Assembly (NCBI RefSeq): GCF_016808095.1
Contig: NC_068972.1
Coordinates: 20,762,289 to 20,826,288 of the forward strand
Direction: 5' to 3'
From: Vigna angularis
Taxonomy: Eukaryota > Streptophyta > Magnoliopsida > Fabales > Fabaceae
DNA: 64,000 bases
Below, piece after piece: positions 50,779 through 63,540 of this stretch; positions within the stretch are counted from its first letter, which is position 1, and each line of letters starts with the position of its first letter. Both the position numbers and the translations under genes were made by a program. The notes beneath the pieces were generated by a model, which saw nothing but the letters and a program-made list of their open reading frames with translations, made no database searches and had not been told where the DNA came from.

Positions 50779-51733
50779 TCACTTCCTACCCCCTCTTTTG
50801 GTAGCAGTCTTTTTCGCCGGAGACTTTACACTCTTGGGCTTCACACTCTTCACTGGAGCTTTCTTCGCAGCTGCCGCCACTTTCTTCGGCGCGGGCTTAG
50901 CGGCAGGGGCTTTCTTCCCTGGTGAAGTCCTAGTAGAAGTCCTGGCAGCCTTCACAGGCTTAGCCTTGGGCTTTGCAACAGGCTTAGCAGCTTTGGGCTT
51001 GGCTGCTGCTGGCTTGGGCTTAGCGGCTGGCTTAGTGACCTTCGGCTTGGCAGCGGCAGCCTTAGGCTTGGGAGCAGCCTTGGGCTTTGCGGCAGGTTTG
51101 GACTTGGCTGGAGCCTTGGCCTTAGGCTTGGCAGCAGGTTTTGCCTTAGCAGGTGCCTTTGACTTAGCAGTCTTGGTATCTTTGGCCTTGGCAGCAGGCT
51201 TGGGCTTGGGCTTACGCTTGGGCTTAGCAGCTGCTGGCTTCTTCTTGGCCGGGGAAGAAGGGGCAGGCCTGGTAGACGGAAGCTTGAAGGAGCCTTTGAC
51301 TTTGACCAGCTTTCCAGCGGCAACAAGCTTCTTCAAGTGGTATAGAAGAAGCTTCCTGAAGTTTGCGGGAAGCTGTTTGTGCTTCTCCTCAACGAACTTC
51401 GCAATGGCATACTGGCTGGAACCAGTTTTCTCCTTCAAAGAGGTAATTGCATCTTTGATCATCTGTTAAATAAGCAAAAGCAAAATTGGGATCAGATCCA
51501 ATTAAACAATAAATTGCAAGAGGAAACGGAGAGAACAGTAATTCAGATCAAACCTCTTCGTATGAAGGATGAGTTGGAGGATTACGGGGCCTAGAAACCT
51601 TCTTAGGTTTGGGTTCCTTGGTCTTCTTAGCCTTGGCTTCGGATTTGGGCTCCTCCTTCTCCTCCGGCGGAGACTCGGTGGCAGCAGGCTCGGGTGCGGG
51701 TTCCACAACGACAGTGGGTTCTTCCGTTGCCAT
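50779..51733 (-). CDS. Histone H1 (linker histone), two exons
   Basis: Exon 1 is 51733-51554 and exon 2 is 51462-50779, with a 91-bp GT-AG intron in phase 0; the protein is 287 aa. The N-terminal tail (1-50) is acidic then basic. The winged-helix globular domain covers about 51-121: from NPPTHPSYEEMIKDAITSL through SSQYAIAKFVEEKHKQLP and NFRKLLLYHLKKLVAAGKL to KVKGSFKL. The rest is a Lys/Ala/Pro tail with many AKPK, AKPKA and APAK units, as in plant H1. It binds linker DNA at the nucleosome dyad and compacts chromatin in the nucleus. The intron after the first part of the globular domain is the usual plant H1 position. Start: the ATG at 51733 is the first in frame and gives MATEEP, a normal plant H1 beginning. 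The gene is complete and appears functional. Confidence 0.96.
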
Positions 51734-51861
51734 GGAAAAGACTGAGTTTAAGGTTGGACTAGGAGGAAGATTTGGGAATTGGGATCTGTGTCACAACGTT
51801 GAAATTGGAAATGCAATGGTAATTGGAATTTCTGTGTGAAAGAAGAGAGAATTTTGATGGT

Positions 51862-51870
51862 TTAAATAGT
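51862..51870 (-). promoter_or_regulatory. Probable TATA box of the histone H1 gene
   Basis: On minus the sequence reads gactatttaaacc, centred about 130 bases before the ATG. The pyrimidine-rich stretch ctctcttctttcacac follows where transcription would start. Judged by position and sequence only. Confidence 0.5.
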
Positions 51871-51899
51871 CAAGTGTCTGAGAGACCATATCCAAATAC

Positions 51900-54800
51900 T
51901 TATTTGTGATTGGTCCACAGGACCCTCACACGGATTGAGGCCTTGTCATAGTTTGAATGTCAACCCTTGGATGGGAGTGCAATCAACGGCTGTTCAATGG
52001 GGAGGCTAGTTAGAATGTTTTGGGTGCTATAGCTTCCTTTTGGTGTGTGTTTCTAAGCTTGATTCATTTGAGAATTACTCCGTCTGTAGTCAATGAAAAA
52101 TAGTGAACTTTTTTCAGTCTTGTAGATTTTTTTATGAGCTTTCTGATGATGGGTGTAGCGTGTTGAATAGATCAGTGGTTTGGGAGAAATTTTGCTTTGA
52201 AGGTGCAATGGTCATGAGTGAGCTTTCTTGTGATGTTATCAAGGTTTTTCCCTAATTGAGAGGAATGCTTTCTCTGGGAACGAGATCAATTCACTCCATG
52301 TGAAAATAGGTTAACACATGATTCCATTGCATCAAGAATCGTGAAATTTCAATTAGATTTGATCATGGAATGATTGATTAGAAGGTGATTGAAGTTGAAC
52401 AAATGTAACCTAAGAACATGTGTAGTAACCTAATGGCTAAACAACATTATTGTTTTTCATATATTATGTTGATTTGTCCTTCTTTTGCTCAAATCCAATA
52501 TTGTCACAATGTAATGACATTTAATTTTGTTATAATCTCAATTCAAAAATAGTTTTTTCAACAAATTGTTGTTTTTTCAGTACAAATTTTCTAAAAGCAA
52601 GTAAATGCTATGTTGTATAAGAATGTGCACATTAGATGTCAAGAAACATCCATACTTAATATTATTGCACTTGTTTTATTCAATTTATTTTTAAATTATA
52701 CTAATTTATAAATATATTGAATCTATGTTCTCACATTGATTGATATAAAAGATATATATCCATATCTTATTAGAGTGTGAGGTGAAGGTTATTAACTTAG
52801 CTCATAGATAAGTGACAAATTATTGAAAATGAAGTTTGTTATTATATTTATTATCTTTTGAAATTATCATAGAAAAACCCTATATTATTTTACTATTGAA
52901 ATAATTATAGTTGGATTGATAATATATATGTATATATAAAAGTTTTACATACAATATACTAGTACTTATTACAAGTATTTATGCTATTGTTTTCCCACAA
53001 CATAACTTCATGTGATTATTACTTTTTCAGTTATAATATTTATATTTTCTACAAAAATTTGTTAAGAGATTAAATGTATTTTTTGTCTTCAAACTATTAT
53101 AAAAAAACTTATATTTGATTCCTAAAATAAATTATAAAGTATTTTGCTTATGTGCTTTATAAAAACCATGTACAACATCTTTTTCAACAAAAAATATCTA
53201 ACTACACTATGAAACTTTGTTTGCTATAAAAAAAACATACATTATTTTATTGTAGAACTCTATGTTACATGGAAAACATCTTTCATATTGTTTGTTATAA
53301 ATGATGTTTTACATCACTTTCATAAAATGCATAAAAGAAACACAATCACTTTCATGAAATGCATAAAAGAAACACAATCTTTGTAATAGTTTGAAGTAAT
53401 CATTTGCTAAAGGGGTGAAAAAACACATAAAAAATATTAATATGTTATGAAAATAAGTCGATCACTTTTTATAAGATAAAAGAATTGCTTTAATTACTTA
53501 AAACCTTCAACCATTTTGCATATGAATTATTTAAAAGCTCAAACATCTCCTAAAATAAATATCATCACAAATTAAGGACTTCATGATTAAATAGAAATAT
53601 AACTTTTTCAAAAAAAGAAATATCAACAAGTATTCTATTATTAAAGAGAAGCATAATTTCTTCTTAATATTGTTTATATGGAAGGATGCAAGTATTTGTT
53701 ATTGTGTAAATTACAAACTTAAATCTAATTCTGATTTTCTTTGTTGTTTTTTCATTTTAAAATAAAGATATTTCGTCTCCAATACTTCTTAATATTAGTT
53801 TCTCACAATTTGAATGTTAGATTCAAATGAATTATTTGTAGATTTAAATGAATTGCATGTAGAATAAATTGCTTATTAGAATTAACATATCAATGCATCA
53901 ATAATGTCCTTTATATTTAACTTATTTATGTTTTTACAATTTAAACATGTTGATATGTTCATGAATTGAAATGGAACACCATTAACTATTTTCATATTCA
54001 TCTATATTATGCTATTTGTTCATTATCAATATTCATTATTATTAAAGGAAGAATGGATAATGTTACTTCATTTATTGTTTGTGGTCTTACATGATGATAT
54101 ACACTAACAAATTATGTTAGTTTGTGATGCACAAACATATTAAAAAAATCAATGCTCAAAATATTAATAAAATTACAAATATAGAGTGTTATATAGTATA
54201 TCTATGTACAAAATTCTTTGTCTAAAAAATATTTTAGATTCATATGTACTTTATATAAACACTAACAAATTGAAAGAAATCTAAAATGATGAGTACTAGC
54301 ACGAGGGCTTTAATATGTTGAATGGATTTCACCCAAGTGTAACGTTAAACATAAGTAAATGGATTTCAACCCAAAAAAAAAAAAATTAAATGATTTCATC
54401 ACTATGAATACTTTTAGGTATTTCTTGTATTGATAAATATTGGAGATCTTAAGTTTTGGCCATTGAGTATTTAGATAAACATGATGAGTTCTTATATTAA
54501 TGAGTTGTTGGTTTCTTCAATATTTGTATCAATATGGTTGAGACCTGAGAGCAAAATCATCTTATAGATTTATACTTTCAAAATTTACATTAAGTAATGA
54601 AAATACAACTTTTATCGTGATGTTTATAAAATAGTGATTCTTTTTTAAGCTAAGATGAAACATGCATGAGATGAAACTGATATTAATTTTTTAGTAAAAA
54701 ATAAAGATCCTTCTCTAATATTTCAAATGAAGATTTTTTTTATGATAAAAGTTTAAAGATTAAAAGTTATAGAGGAAACTTATTTTAATTGAAATAAAAA

Positions 54801-55430
54801 AAGTCTTTAGATATTCTATTTCGCATGCTTCTCTTTAGTGAAAAGAGAAAAACAATTGATACTTTATAAGGAGAGAATATAAGTTATTTTATGGAAAGAA
54901 AAATGGCACTTTGTTGCATAAGAGGAAACAGACGTTATTAGAAGTGATTTTATGTATAAAAAATGATAAAAACCGTAAGGGTGTTTTGAGAAAGAAGAAA
55001 TTTAATGAAAGTTAATGCTTTTATTAATTTTTTTACTCAAATCTCAAATGTCGTATATTAAGAAAGTGGAGGAAATACTGTATTTATTTGTATTAATTTT
55101 CAACGGGAAGTTGAATTTAATATGCAAACTTTCTCCGTAATAAAATTTTCAATTAATGATACATGAATTATTTGTTTGTCTTTTTTTGTTCAATGACTAA
55201 TTCAACTGTCAATGCTGGTCTCAAAAACACATTAGTACTATGTCACATTAATAAGTTTTCTTTTTCCATTTTTTTAACTTCTAATTTTATTTTACATTGA
55301 TTACATAAATTATTACAAAAAACAAATATGCGAGCTTCAAATAATATTTAATGTGATTGATATTAACGCAACTAATTACAACTTGATAAAAAAAATTGTA
55401 TGTAACCCTATACATTAACTATACAAACAG

Positions 55431-55465
<35 letters not shown>

Positions 55466-56289
55466 TTTGTTAACATACATAAGTTTTTTATTCCGTTGGT
55501 ATATTTAGGTTTTAGTAGAGAAAAATATTTTCATATATTATGAATTATAAGTTTTAAGGATATTTGAATAATTTTTATTCTAAAAAAAAAAAAGATAAGA
55601 AACCTCAAAACCCTTACTCACTCATCTTTCATCCCTCGTTCCTCTTAATCATTTCTCTTTTATCTTTTTCACTCTAACATTTTCTCTGTCATTCCTACAA
55701 TAGTCCAAACTGAAAAAATCAGAAACATTGACCTAACCCTAATCCACATTCCTCACTTATCCAATTTTTCTCTTTCTCATTTTCATTTGTTTTCCACTTT
55801 AATAACAAAATAATTGATAGTGTTGATGTTGATTTTTTTATTGGAGGGTTGTTTTATATTTTTTTTCCTTCTGATTGTTATTAAATTTTAATTTTACATT
55901 TTAGAATCAGTAGTTTATCTCCAGGGAGATTTAATATTTTGACTATTAAGTTATCCAAAAATATTTTGCAGAAGAGAAAAATCGTTATATGGAAAGGGGA
56001 TTCCGGGAGGGGTAAGTCATTGTCTAGGAAATGGATTTATGAAGTCAGCTCTTAAAATTAATTCTAAAAATATATTTTCCGCTTGAAAACAATATTTCGG
56101 AATATACTTTTCACCTTCCTGCATATAACCAGCGTCAAAACACAGCAAAAAAATGAAGCTCCTGCATGTCATACTAAATCATTTAACAGGAACAAATTAT
56201 TGAAGAGAGTTATGAATAGAGAAAATTGTTGTTGTTGACTTTGTCCCCTTATACAGAAAAGAGACCACTGCTCATTCCCTTTCGAATGT
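51900..56289. other. AT-rich gene desert
   Basis: Over 4 kb with no supported gene. After the H1 promoter (to about 52.4 kb) the DNA is extremely AT-rich with short direct repeats, such as 'actttcatgaaatgcataaaagaaacacaat' near 53320-53380. Open frames are short and AT-driven. Confidence 0.5.
55432..55462. repeat. (TA)n microsatellite
   Basis: About 15 TA units, seen directly. Confidence 0.9.
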
Positions 56290-56390
56290 TGTAACATCCC
56301 GTAATCTCACACTTGATAATTCATAATTGATATATTGTAGCATTACATTTAAGGTAACATCCCTTAATCTCACACTTGATAATTCATAGT

Positions 56391-56392
<2 letters not shown>

Positions 56393-56454
<62 letters not shown>
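56393..56454. repeat. (TA)n microsatellite
   Basis: About 31 TA units, seen directly, inside the LTR-like repeat. Confidence 0.95.
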
Positions 56455-56457
<3 letters not shown>

Positions 56458-56662
56458 TTAAACTCATATATCAACTATAAACTCATAAATATAACTCGAA
56501 TTCTTCTAATTTATTCTTCTATCTCTTTCTTCATTGGCACTGAATCAGACGACATTCCTCCATCTGCTCCCGTATAACGAATTATATGATCATCGCACAT
56601 ACACAAACACAAACAAGTAGGGTGAGCTAACATGCAACCAATCATTTATAAAACATGCATAA

Positions 56663-56845
56663 TTACTTTGATACACTCAACAAACCTCATATAATAATTA
56701 TGTCACACACCCTCATACCATCATACAACAATCGCATCATAGATACTCATCCATTACTTTGATACACTCAACAATCCTCATATAATAATTATGTCAGACA
56801 CCCTCATACCATCATACAACAATCGCATCATAGATACTCATCCCA
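56663..56845. repeat. Tandem duplication of a 91-bp unit
   Basis: Two adjacent near-identical copies (56663-56753 and 56754-56845), each starting ttactttgatacactcaaca and ending tagatactcatcc. They differ at only a few bases, so the duplication is recent. Confidence 0.88.
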
Positions 56846-57003
56846 CAATACCACAATTACTAATAGACACTCATCCCACAATACTTAATAGACACTCGTT
56901 CCACAGTACTCAATAGACACTCATTCCACAATACTCAATGGACACTCATTCCACAATATCCAATAGACACTCATTCCACAATACCCAATAGACACTCATT
57001 CCG
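56832..57003. repeat. Short tandem repeats, 22-23 bp units
   Basis: About seven copies of a unit like aatagacactcattccacaat, with small variations, seen directly. Not a CRISPR: there are no unique spacers. Confidence 0.85.
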
Positions 57004-58488
57004 ATGATATGTTGATGAGCGGTCACGGGAGGTTATGCACTTGTGATGACTTCTACTTCCTCTTACAAATACACTTCCAAAATACTCCATATCATCCACA
57101 AGGTTAGTCCTCAACACTATGTCCAAAACCGGCACATAGACCAGGACCTCCTACCCCTCTCACCACATAGTTCATCCTTCTCTACTTGAGATTGGATGAT
57201 TATTAGAGTATTAGGATAACCTCCAACTACAGGACCCTCAACATCAACATATACACAAATACCATATCATTACTAAATCTCTCCACGAGACTCATACCAT
57301 GCTCATATTCCTCAACTCACATTATACCCTTACAAAATCTCCCCATAATACTCATATCATATTCAGAAGCATAAATTCAAATCCAATAAAATCCAATCAT
57401 CGCAGAAATCATACAAAAATGAATATATCACAAAATAAATTAACAATACTAAAATATCACCATAAATGGTCACCGGAGAAGAATCAAATGTTTGACGAAT
57501 CAAACTCACCATAAACGCCAGTACATATGACTAGTCACAACTTACTGGATTTGACTAGGGCTGCTCTATGATCAGGGATGTACCAACTCCGGTTTTTAAG
57601 ATTCCTCTATCCTACCATCACGATTATAATTCATAATTCCATATCTACCACAATAACATGAATCCATCAGACATTTTCATTCCAACGAGATATATTGCAC
57701 AATAATTTAACAGTACTCAATCTGTTCAACAAGATTTTAAGTTAAGAACTTGTTGAGTAGACTTCCAGGAAAGAGAGGTGCGTCACAATGGATAACTTAA
57801 GTACCAAGTCTTTCCTTAGCCAAAGTGTTCCTCAACTAGTTTTAACAAATTTCTTATTTACAAATTCAAAACAACAGCATATAATATTAGCACAGAAATT
57901 CACTATAGATAGATATACAGTAAGCACCTATTTTTTTCATTAACAGTATTCACACAGAATTTCAAGACATGAATAGTAATAAAACAATACTAAATCATAA
58001 TATAAAAGCTTAGAAAGATTAGCTCCCCTACCTCTATTCCAGACTTAATCTCTTGCTCAGAATTTGTTTCCTCGAAAACCCTTCAGAACCTCTACTCTTC
58101 TTGCAACTAAAAATTTCTTCCTAACTCTTTCTTCTCTATTTCTCAAGCTTTCTTACTTGATTCTTCCTCTCTTTGTGCAGAATAGCCTCCCCTCTCATGG
58201 CTATTTATAGTCCAAAAATTTTATTTGACATATTGGATCCCTCAATAATGCCTTAAAATCTGAGTGTTTTATCCACTATCAATATTTTTTTTTAAAGAAA
58301 AAGGTAGAAAAGAGTTTGAACCCATGTTTTTGAAATCACCACAATTTTCTATCAATTAAGCTACCAAAATTTCTTATTTAGCTTTCCACATTTTATTTTT
58401 TACATAAACTTATTATATTTTCCATCCACAAAGAAATCTAGTAATAAAATTGTTACTATTAAGGTAAATATTTTTCATGGGTCTTACA

Positions 58489-61180
58489 TATTTTCATTTC
58501 ATTTTTGCAAAAAGAATAAAAATATTCTAACAAATTATACATCTTCTAAATTTGAGCAGATTGGAGAATATTAAGTAGTTTCCAAGAAAAACTGCATTGA
58601 TATACCAACTAATTAAAAATCAACCAGAAATTAGTAAACTAGTTATAATGAACCGATTAGCTCTCAGTTGTATCAAAAAATTACTTTTCAAAATAAATCA
58701 CATTATATAAGTTTATTTTAAACCATTCACAATCATGTGTGTGTTTAACAATTTTCAATTTATATATAATTTTTTTTCCAGTTTTTAATAGCCTTAGAGA
58801 TATTTTTTATATCTTCGTTTAGTTTATGTTATGATTTTTTATTATTTGTATTTTTCTTTTATATTCAAGCATATTTCATTTTTGTAAAACAACTAAGTTT
58901 TAATACTTTCAATAAAAGATTTCTCTTCAAGTTTCTTTTACTTGTGTTTTATGAAATACTCTCATGGTATAAATTAAACATCTTCTACACCTTTCGCCTT
59001 TATCTTCTCTGTCTTTACCCATGATGAGTTCTACTCTTCTTTCTACTCTTCTTTCTACTCATCCTTCTTATCATCTTACAAATCAAGCTAATTTTATAGG
59101 ATTAAGTTCTACTAATATGGTTAACACTAATTCTTTTGTTGCTATTGATCTTTCTGTCTACGTAATGACAAAATTGATGCTCAATATGATTTCTCTAAAG
59201 AGAAATAAGAAACTATTTGCCTTATAAAAAAAGCATAAAGTTTCTAAAAAAATTTGAGTTTCTCAAAATTTCTCTAGTTTCTCGCTTTCTCTAGTTTCTT
59301 AAAGTTTCTCAATCGAAAAGAATGTTATCAAGTTTCTTCATTCCGCTACCTTCCAAAATAACTACCCTCAAATTAGGCCTTCGTTATCTTCATACCCACC
59401 ATACACCCAAAAAATGTATTTGGTAACGGTGTTCAAACTAAATCGATAAGAAATTAAAAATTAACTAAAAATATCAATAATTGATTAAAACTGAATTTAT
59501 TTTGATCGATTTAGATTTTTTTTTAAGAGGGGTTTGGTTTGGCTTGTAATTTAACACTTCTAAATCACAATTAGATAAAATCAAACCGAAATTAGTATAC
59601 TTACTATATTACTTGTTATTGAACTCATATAAAAGAGATGTGTGTCGTGAGAGGAAAACTTGATGTGATTTCTCTAAGATTGAAATATAAATCTCCCTTG
59701 ACTTCCATTACCTAGTTCTACCATTGATGTTATTCACTCCTGTAGCATGATCGATCCATGTTTTGGTGTTATCAGCTCCTTTCATTACAAAATATTTGTA
59801 TTTGGTTTCCTTCTGTTATAAATTATAATGCTTTATTCACTTGTAAAGTTTTTTTATTTCATTTACTTGTCATATTGCTTTATACTATAACTCATTTTTT
59901 ATAAAAACTATATTGAGTTGACCCTAAAACTTAAACGTTAAATCTTGTTTCCTCTTAATATATTTGTTAGTTGTTTTACTATTTATGTTGGCTAGTGTAC
60001 TATGGTTGAAAATTAAAAACAGATTGAGTTTTGTGACATGTCAATTTGAAGGGAAAAAAATATTATATTACAACTTTGACAAATGCTTATTTTTTAAAAA
60101 TAATTACTTCTTAGTAGTTATAAGAAAATTAGTGAAAAAAGACTAGGATTTCTTTAAATGAAGTAAAATTAAACACGTAGGTGTTGGATTTGGTATCCAA
60201 TATTTATCATCTTGGATAGAATGTTGGTTTCTTGTAGTTGTTGCCTTTTATATGTGTTTAACATGACTGAGGTGAAAAAAGTTATTGTGAACATTAATTT
60301 ATTAGCCTTGTTGGAAGAAAAGAAGTGATGCATAAAAATAAAATATTATCATAAGGAAACTATATAAATGGATTACTTTTGATGTTTCTAATTTGATTTT
60401 CTTACATATACAAATTTGTACATTAGGAGATCATGAGGAATTATCTGATATTTAAGCAGTATGTATAAATACAAAATAACCACCTTTTGTGTGTGTGATT
60501 GATATCCCTTGTGTTTTTACATTTATTTTACTTTTGGATAAAAAAAGTTATTAATACAAATAAAGAAATGGTTTAATAGTGTTTGTAATGTTAAAGAGAA
60601 CACATCTTTCATTAAAATGGAATAGAGAGTGAAATTATTTATTTATCATTATATAACATTAGTTTGTCATGTAAAAAAAAATAGTACATGTACTCGTAAA
60701 AAAAACAATATAACAAAATCACAAGTCAAATTCAAATTAAATTGTCAAAACTGATTTTTGTTTTGATCCTTTTATGCTCAAACTTTACTGAGTAGCATTA
60801 TAAAAACAATCTTAATATTTGATTGAAATTGAAGTTGTTCAACTTTTAACAAATTATTTTCAAAATTAATATTGTATTGTTATTTATATTGTTAATTTTT
60901 TCCATAATCTACTGAAATGCTAAATTTCCTACAATATCATAGAAAACTTCAACTTAATGATTAAATAAATAATAATGGCAGAAATTACCTGAGATTTAGA
61001 ACAAGTAATTTTTTTTAGTTATGCTTTATTTATAATAGTGAAACTTAGACTTATGTAAAGTTCATTTCAGTTATTCAAAGTTTCGAGTAATTTGAATCAA
61101 TGTTTAATTACTCATTTATTCATATTTTCATTTAAAAATGTGAAATTGCTTTTCTAGTTTGTTTAGTCTCAATTTGATTT
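58489..61180. other. AT-rich intergenic DNA, no gene
   Basis: Open frames at 59021-59227 and 59964-60146 are short and without recognised domains. The first has serine/threonine-rich repeats of 'ctactcttcttt'. A stretch near 59430-59610 (gttcaaactaaatcgataag) resembles a dispersed plant repeat. Nothing else supported. Confidence 0.45.
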
Positions 61181-61189
61181 TGATTTATA

Positions 61190-61430
61190 TAAAAATCGAT
61201 GCAATTTAGTCATAATTTTAAAAAAATTGATACAATTTAATTTTTTTCGTTAAATTTTTTGAGACAGATAAAAAATTTTCATCAAAACTCAAAATTAGAT
61301 TATGTTAATTACACCAATAACATAAACTATAATTCTGAAAAAGAATCATTGATCAGTCAAAAAGTTTAATAAGAAAGATTAAATTGTATCAATTTTGTAT
61401 AAATTATGACCAAATTCTATTAATTCACTT
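61190..61430. repeat. MITE-like inverted repeat unit
   Basis: The left half 'tttagtcataattttaaaaaaattgatacaatttaat' (from about 61206) is mirrored by the right half (reverse complement 'tttggtcataatttatacaaaattgatacaatttaat', ending about 61416). About 60 bases are paired on each side around a core of about 100 bases. Boundaries and target duplication were not resolved. Confidence 0.6.
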
Positions 61431-61643
61431 TTTCTTAATTAAAAAAGTGAGTTAACCAATAAGTTGTAAAATTTTAGACAGAAAATATACTAGCTGATTA
61501 GTGAATTAGAATGAGAAGATGGAAATAATAATTATGATATTTTTTTAACATCAAAATTAAGCATCAATATTTTAAACAAAAATAAAATATTTTAAAACAA
61601 TCAATATGAATTATTTTTCAACAGAAATTCAATTCAAAACTAC

Positions 61644-61676
<33 letters not shown>

Positions 61677-63540
61677 TTATTCTCGAAGTATTATTTTCCT
61701 CTTCAGGACAGAAATGAGGTTTCAACCTAGTACATTTATTTTTCAAATAAATAACTACAGTTTCTAAAATACATTAATATATTTTGATAATTGTAATAAA
61801 ATAAAAGGAATTTAAAAGTTGCGACAACGTTGAAATTAATTAGGTTTTCCAGTATTTAATAAAAAAATATATCCGTTCATATATACAATAATTAGTCACT
61901 AAATTATTCATTGATAATAAATACTTATTTATGTTATGTAATGCGAGATGTAAGAAAAAAAAAGGAAATAAATGAAATCTAATTCACATAATCCATATAC
62001 TCATATTTTCGAAGACATTGAGTTATAAAAAGCACTTTTAATATAGATATAATTATTTATCAGTTTCATACATATCAATTAAAATGTGGAATTTGGTTCC
62101 ATCAGTTTTCAAGGAAAGAATAATATTTAATATTGATATTTTAAGAGATTTAGTGGAGAGAATATAATTGAATCTTTTGGTTTTTCTCAATTTGTTTCCC
62201 TAATATATTTTTTTTCAATGTGTTTTCAAATGTTGTTTTTCCTTTCTTTTCTTTCCTTTTAATTATGCATGTAAAGCACCTCTTAATCTCTTGTTTCTAA
62301 ATCCTCCTTTCTTATTTCCATACATGTACTACATGGCTAATTTATAAAGTTACAGCAACATATTTTTAAGAATAAATTAGCATAAAGTGATACAAATTTT
62401 TTTATATAAAATTTCATAAAAAATATATAGGAAATGCTTTTAGTAGATAAAGTTATATCTAACTTCATTAAACCATTTTTTTAGAGTAAAGTTTGTACTA
62501 TCACTAATATAAAAGATTTTTTACATCCGTTATTTTAAATTTTTGTCTGTTTTAGATTAGATGTAATTGTGAAAGATGTAGATTTATATATATTAAAAAA
62601 ATTTATGTAAACTTATGTCGGTTAACATAAATTTATATTTATTACACTAATAATATACATAAGTTTACGCAGAGATAACAAATATATACTTTTGAGTTTT
62701 TTTTTTCTATTTTGTACTAATTTTACTTCTATTACAACATTACCAAACATAAATTTATGTTTCTAAATGTCAACCTGAAAAACAGAATTTATCCATAACA
62801 ACATATACATTTCAAATATAACGTTTCTAGTACATGATATACATTTTCAAAGTTAAAATAAATATCTATTGGATAAAAATAATCTAACTTATACCAAAAA
62901 AGCTAATAAAAACTCACTCTTCTATATTCTTGAAATATAACTTACCTACTCTCATTTTATTTCGGTAATGTCTTCCTTTAATACAGGTGACAGATCTTCA
63001 AAGACCTAAAACATTGATAAAACATTGTTAAAGACTTGAAATTTATTCAGTTGTTTCGTCATTATAAAGTTAATATATAATAATAATAATATATTATTTA
63101 CTATTAATATTATTATGTTTATTATTTTGTATTTACATCTAACTTTTAAGTTTATAAAATGGAAGTGGTAGAAGCACTAATATTGAAATTTCTTCTGAAT
63201 TTTATATTTTGCAATATATCAAGTTTAAATCTAAGCCATATCCATGCTCCATTAATGCAGAGAGAGAAAGAGAAAGATTGTTGAGGATAGTGGGGAGGTG
63301 TAGGATATTTTTGGAATAAAAGAAAATAGTGGGGAGGTGTAGAGTATTTTTGGAATAAAAAAAAAATAATGAGGAGGTGCAGAAGCACTTGGGGTGGTGG
63401 AGGGAGCAACACCCTATACTAATTGGATATTGTGAAAGTTGTAACATTACCCTTGTAGTAAGGCCCTTAGTTCACGGTTGATTTCTTATAATAGAAGAAA
63501 ACCAAACAATTAGGAACTCTTCACGAATGTGGACTATTAT
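61431..63540. other. AT-rich intergenic DNA, no gene
   Basis: Contains (TA)n at 61644-61666 and a small tandem repeat near 63284-63380 ('gtggggaggtgtag.atatttttggaataaaa', two to three copies). No coding region seen. Confidence 0.5.

Larger units (their letters stand above)
56290..58260 (-). repeat. LTR-like repeat, second member of the family split at 15.5-26.4 kb
   Basis: Begins tgtaacatcccg, a common plant LTR edge in minus orientation; a first 66-bp segment is repeated just after. It contains (TA)n, a 91-bp tandem duplication and a run of 22-23-bp repeats. It then has a region parallel to 25.97 kb ('tcccctacctctattcca') and a TATA-like ctatttatag near 58201 on plus. An opposite edge ending tcttaca at 58488 is possible, but no target duplication was found. 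The open frame at 57299-57514 has no recognised domain. Confidence 0.5.

Noticed and set aside
50798..51469. 223-codon plus-strand frame rich in Ala, Gly, Leu and Phe
   Set aside because: Antisense of the histone H1 tail; it arises from the complement of AAG/GCC-rich Lys/Ala codons.
56832..57003. Regularly spaced repeats, possible CRISPR array
   Set aside because: Units are head-to-tail with no unique spacers, and the DNA is a plant nuclear genome.
62510..62800. Possible second CACTA-like element starting 'cactaatataaaag'
   Set aside because: No matching opposite end, subterminal repeats or 3-bp duplication found.
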